From positions 75,462-139,461 of the forward strand of contig CAVXTD010000012.1 of the NCBI GenBank assembly GCA_963764565.1: a DNA stretch of 64,000 nucleotides. The letters are read 5' to 3'. A model generated the notes under the pieces. It did no database searches. It was not told the DNA's origin and worked only from the letters and a program-made list of their open reading frames with translations. This stretch comes from DATBLE01 sp963764565 (GTDB taxonomy: Bacteria; Actinomycetota; Thermoleophilia; Gaiellales; Gaiellaceae). Position numbers and translations under genes: made by a program. Shown in pieces: positions 61,054-64,000 of this stretch (its first letter is position 1; each line of letters starts with the position of its first letter).

Positions 61054-62158
61054 GTTTGCTCGTCCATCGTCTTCAGCATCTCCAGGGTGAAGTCTGCCAG
61101 CCGCCCGCTCTCGATCGCGGCTCTTGCGCCTGCGGTCAGGTCGCAGAGGAAGTGGACGTTGTGCAGGCTGAGGAGGCGAAGGCCGAGCAACTCCTGCTGG
61201 TTGACGAGGTGCCGGATGTAGGCCCGTGAGAATCGCGCACACGCGGGGCAGCCGCAGCGCGTGTCGAGCGGAAGCGGGTCGGCGGCGAACTTCGCATTGC
61301 GGAGGTTGAGACGTCCGTGTGACGTGAGCGCCGTTCCGGTCCGCCCCATCCGGGTCGGGAGGACGCAGTCGAACATGTCGATCCCGCGCGCGATCACGTC
61401 GAGGATCCCGGCCGGATCGCCGATCCCCATGAAGTAGCGCGGGCGATCGGCCGGGAGCAGCGGAGCCGCCCATTCGACCGTCTCGAGCAGGTCGGGGCGG
61501 GGCTCGCCGACGGAGAGACCCCCGAGGGCGTTGCCGTCGAACCCCAGCGCGGCGATCTCGGCGATCGAGCGCTCGCGCAGCTCTCGGTCGGAGCCGCCCT
61601 GCGCAATCCCGAAGAGGAGCTGTCCGGGTGCCCGCGGCACCTCACGCTGGCGCGTCGCCCAAGCGGTCGTCAGCCGCACCGCCTCTTCGAGCTCCGCCCG
61701 CTCGACGCCGGCGGGCGGGCAGACATCGAGGCACATCGCCACGTCCGAGCCGAGCTGGGCCTGGATCCCGGCGACGAGCTCCGGCGTGAAGCGTGTCTCC
61801 GCGCCGTCGTAGACCGAGCGGAACGTCACTCCCTCGTCGTCGACGGCGGCGATCGTCTCGCGCAGCGAGAAGACCTGGAACCCGCCCGAGTCGGTCAGGA
61901 TCGGCCCGTCCCAGCCCATGAAGGTGTGCAAGCCGCCGAGCTCGGCGATCAGCTCGGCGCCCGGGCGGAAGTGCAGGTGGTAGGTGTTGCCGAGCAGGAT
62001 GCGGCGCGCCCGCCTGCGCGCACCTCGTCGGGGTGGAGGCTCTTGACCGTCGCCTTCGTCCCCACCGGCATGAACGCCGGCGTCGGGACGTCGCCGTGTG
62101 CGGTGCGGAGGATGCCGGCGCGGGCGGCGCCGTCGGTGGCGGTGACCGAGAAGCTCAA
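61050..62158 (-). CDS. tgt: tRNA-guanine transglycosylase, one frameshift
   Basis: About 369 residues after correction. Exchanges G34 for preQ1 in GUN-anticodon tRNAs. The N terminus SFSVTATDGAARAGILRTAHGDVPTPAFMPVGTKATVKSL starts at TTG 62158. A missing base near 62011-62022 shifts to ARRILLGNTYHLHFRPG. Then DSGGFQVFSL, QLGSDVAMCLDVCPP, GIAQGGSD, LPTRMGRTG and the zinc site CGCPAC...H follow. The TTG overlaps the stop of the PIN toxin gene (TTGA). Confidence 0.93.
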
Positions 62159-62550
62159 GGAGCAATGACCGGGACGCGCAAGCCCACCGCCCGACCGAGT
62201 CGCCGGTCCGTTGTGACAAGCGGAATGTTCAAGGCCTCGGCGAGCGCAACGAAGCACGCGTCGGCGACGGGACCGTCGGGTGGAGCTCCCATACGCGATC
62301 GAGCAACTGCGCGTGCGGATACCGGCGGAGAGGCAGCTCGGCCACACGCCGCGCGCGGTCGGTTCCGTCGGCGACGGTCATCTTGCTCGACACCTACCAG
62401 GCGGCGGACGGCGCTGACGACCTCGACGTCGAAGACGTGCGGAACGTGAAGACGCCATCCCGCCTCATCGAGCCGGCGCTCGACCCAACTCGCCTCGGGT
62501 TCCTTTCCGAGCAGGTAGTCGACGCCGGCAGAGCTGTCGAGGACGATCAA
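62155..62550 (-). CDS. PIN-domain (VapC-like) toxin with two compensating indels
   Basis: 131 codons as read. N-terminal MIVLDSSAGVDYLLG and VPHVFDVEVVSAVRRL (acidic metal ligands) and C-terminal GPVADACFVALAEALNIPLVTTDRRLGRAVG are in one frame. The middle is only PIN-like in another frame: MTVADGTDRARRVAELPLRRYPHAQLLDRVWELHP. One extra base near 62380-62385 and one missing near 62278-62280 restore it. TTG 62550 overlaps the antitoxin stop (TTGA). Expected to be an RNase that cleaves tRNA or mRNA. Confidence 0.85.
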   Translation of the reverse strand: MIVLDSSAGVDYLLGKEPEASWVERRLDEAGWRLHVPHVFDVEVVSAVRRLVGVEQDDRRRRNRPRAACGRAASPPVSARAVARSRMGAPPDGPVADACFVALAEALNIPLVTTDRRLGRAVGLRVPVIAP

Positions 62551-62777
62551 CCGGCAGCGTCGCGCATGGAGCGAACGATCTCGTGCGGCGCGACATCAAG
62601 CTCAAGCGGCGGAAGGCTGTGGAGCCGTGCCTTGAACTCCTCGGGTGTCGGAAGCGACGCGATCTGTTCGATCTCTGCAAGCAGGTAGTCGGTCAGTGAC
62701 ATCCCGCTCTGCGCGGCACGGGCCTTGAGCTTGCGATGGAGCTCGGGCGGCACGTTTCTGATCTGGATCATTCCCAT
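62547..62777 (-). CDS. FitA/VapB-like ribbon-helix-helix antitoxin
   Basis: 76 residues: MIQIRNVPPELHRKLKARAAQSGMSLTDYLLAEIEQIASLPTPEEFKARLHSLPPLELDVAPHEIVRSMRD. The first strand and two helices are an RHH DNA-binding fold; the tail would bind the PIN toxin. Starts 33 nt after queA on the same strand; ATG 62771 is an alternative start. Confidence 0.87.
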   Translation of the reverse strand: MGMIQIRNVPPELHRKLKARAAQSGMSLTDYLLAEIEQIASLPTPEEFKARLHSLPPLELDVAPHEIVRSMRDAAG

Positions 62778-62810
62778 GCGCAGCACATTAACACATGCTC
62801 AGACATGTCC

Positions 62811-63742
62811 CTACAGGACGAGCATCGCATCGCCGAACGAGTAGAAGCGGTACCGCTCCGCGATCGCGGCTCGGTAGAGCTCGCGCGTCTCCTCGACGCC
62901 TGCGAACGCCATCACGAGCGCGAGCAGCGTCGAGCGCGGCAGGTGGAAGTTCGTCAGCAGCGCATCGACGCGCCGGAACTCGAACCCGGGCATGACGAAC
63001 AGGTCGGTGCGGCCGGCGAGCGGCCCGCCCCGCGCAAGCGTCTCCAGCACCCGAACCGTCGTCGTCCCGACCGCGAGCACACGCTCGGCCGAGCGGATCC
63101 GCTCCCACGCCTCCCCGGCGACCTCGTAGCGCTCGCCGTGCAGCCGGTGCTCGGCGAGTTCGTCGACCGCGACCGGGCGGAACGTGTCGAGGCCGACGTG
63201 GAGCGTCACGCGCTCGACGTCGAGCCGACCGAGAAGCTCGGGTGTGAAATGGAGCCCCGCCGTCGGTGCGGCCGCAGATCCGGGCGCGCGCGCGTAGACC
63301 GTCTGGTAGCGCTCGGGGTCGGCGAGCGGCTCGGTGATGTACGGCGGCAGCGGCGTCTCGCCGGCGGGCTCCCCGTCCAGGCGAATCAGCCAGCGCCCCT
63401 CGCCGAGATGCTCCAGCAGCTCGACGGGCCCGTGACGCCCGCCCGGCCGAAGTCGCCTCGTCGGCCGCGCCAGCGCCTCCCAGAGCCCGTCGCCCAGAGG
63501 CTCGAGCAGCAGCACTTCGCCCTTCGGTTGCGCGATCGAAATCCGTGCCGGGACGACACGCGAGTCGTTGACGACGATGAGTGCTCCCTCGCCGATCTCG
63601 TCCGGGAGATCGGCGAAGAGACGGTGCCTCACCGCGCCGCACGGCGGTCGTAGACCAGCAGTCGCGACCCGTCGCGCCGTTCGGCCGGCCGCTGCGCGAT
63701 CAGCTCGGGCGGCAGGTCGTAGTCGAGCTCGGACGACTTCAT
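62811..63742 (-). CDS. queA: S-adenosylmethionine:tRNA ribosyltransferase-isomerase, one frameshift
   Basis: About 310 residues after correction. Makes epoxyqueuosine from preQ1-tRNA, the step after Tgt. The N terminus MKSSELDYDLPPELIAQRPAERRDGSRLLVYDRR begins at ATG 63742. A missing base at about 63631-63636 leads into HRLFADLPDEIGEGALIVVNDSRVVPARI. Then PLPPYI, YARAPGSAAAPTAGLHFT, HVGLDTFRPV, AVGTTTVRVLE and LTNFHLPRSTLLALVMAF follow. TAGCGT lies 9 nt upstream. Confidence 0.93.
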
Positions 63743-63751
63743 CCGGCGGAC

Positions 63752-63761
63752 ACGCTATCGT
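63752..63761. promoter_or_regulatory. Overlapping divergent -10 elements (queA / next gene)
   Basis: ACGCTATCGT gives TATCGT (63756-63761) on the plus strand, 7 nt before GTG 63769. It also gives TAGCGT (63757-63752) on the minus strand, 9 nt before the queA ATG. The two hexamers share two base pairs. Confidence 0.5.
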
Positions 63762-63768
63762 CGCGGTC

Positions 63769-64000
63769 GTGGATCAAGAGCCTCTCGAGCGCGCTCGCGA
63801 ACGGTTGGCAGAGGCGGCCGCGGGCAAGTCGCGGCCGGCCGACGTCGAAGCGGCGCTCGAACGTGCCCGTGCCCAGGTCGAGGCTCTGGCCGTGACCGCC
63901 GCCGATCTCGAAACGACGCTGCCGGTCCGGATCGGAGAGGCAGTCCGGGACGGGATCCGCGACGAGGCACGGCCCGTGTCGCGCCAGCTCGCAGAGGTTC
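63769..64000 (+). CDS. Hypothetical coiled-coil protein, 3'-partial
   Basis: 77 codons before the window ends. GTG 63769 follows TATCGT by 7 nt. The visible part is charged and helical (LERARERLAEAAAGKSRPADVEAALERARAQVEALAVTAADLETTLPVRIGEAVRDGI). No domain is recognised. Confidence 0.6.
   Translation, partial: MDQEPLERARERLAEAAAGKSRPADVEAALERARAQVEALAVTAADLETTLPVRIGEAVRDGIRDEARPVSRQLAEV

Noticed and set aside
1..64000. CRISPR arrays, insertion sequences, rRNA genes, reverse transcriptase or CD-NTase
   Set aside because: None seen: no regularly spaced direct repeats, no transposase-like or RT-like protein, no cyclase next to the patatin. The defence candidate is therefore not a retron or a standard CBASS as far as this window shows.

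Overview
The window is GC-rich DNA from an actinobacterium-like genome. It has a meso-diaminopimelate type MurE, a dcw cluster without ftsA, split glycine dehydrogenase (gcvPA/gcvPB), and two luciferase-like monooxygenases of the F420-using type. Many genes appear leaderless. The overall style resembles Thermoleophilia (Gaiellales/Solirubrobacterales), but that placement is inference; no rRNA gene is present.

Layout. 1-9250: a DUF4389 membrane protein, tRNA-Glu, an oxidoreductase fusion, small membrane proteins, a secreted Ig-repeat protein and a LysM transglycosylase. 9286-19670: M3 peptidase, gltX, an MFS transporter, nfo, a Ca2+/H+ antiporter, threonine aldolase, a LanC-like protein and rlmN. 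19598-39369 (minus strand): the dcw cluster mraZ-rsmH-ftsL-ftsI-murE-murF-mraY-[81-aa orf]-murD-ftsW-murG-murC-murB-ftsQ-ftsZ, followed by gcvT-gcvH-gcvPA-gcvPB and a conserved hypothetical gene. 39475-47229: a sigma factor/ogt pair, an ArsR/AHSA1 pair, two LLM oxidoreductases and an uncharacterised three-gene cassette. 47226-53983 (minus): the most interesting region. It holds an operon encoding an HNH-ATPase fusion, a second HNH protein, a patatin-like phospholipase and a cyclic-nucleotide-binding protein. A Phd/RelE toxin-antitoxin pair and an aspartate-less response regulator lie upstream. 54152-64000: CHAD and SixA proteins, a UbiB-family kinase, a phasin-like protein, and the secDF-yajC-tgt-queA locus with a VapBC-like pair inserted between tgt and queA.

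The HNH-ATPase / HNH / patatin operon is the best candidate for an undescribed system. It looks like a Septu/PtuAB-type anti-phage module that has gained a membrane-lipase effector and possibly a cyclic-nucleotide sensor. It has its own promoter, and its three core genes are coupled by 4-nt overlaps.

Data quality: about 23 single-base indels break reading frames in otherwise intact genes, including essential ones (murC, murE, murF, murG, ftsI, gltX, secDF). Many lie in G/C homopolymers. Correcting them gives lengths divisible by three and restores overlapping start/stop codons. I therefore read them as probable assembly or consensus errors, not pseudogenes, and give corrected spans.

Many genes start 6-9 nt after a TAnnnT element, often with GTG, which points to widespread leaderless transcription. 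Two divergent pairs appear to share overlapping -10 elements.
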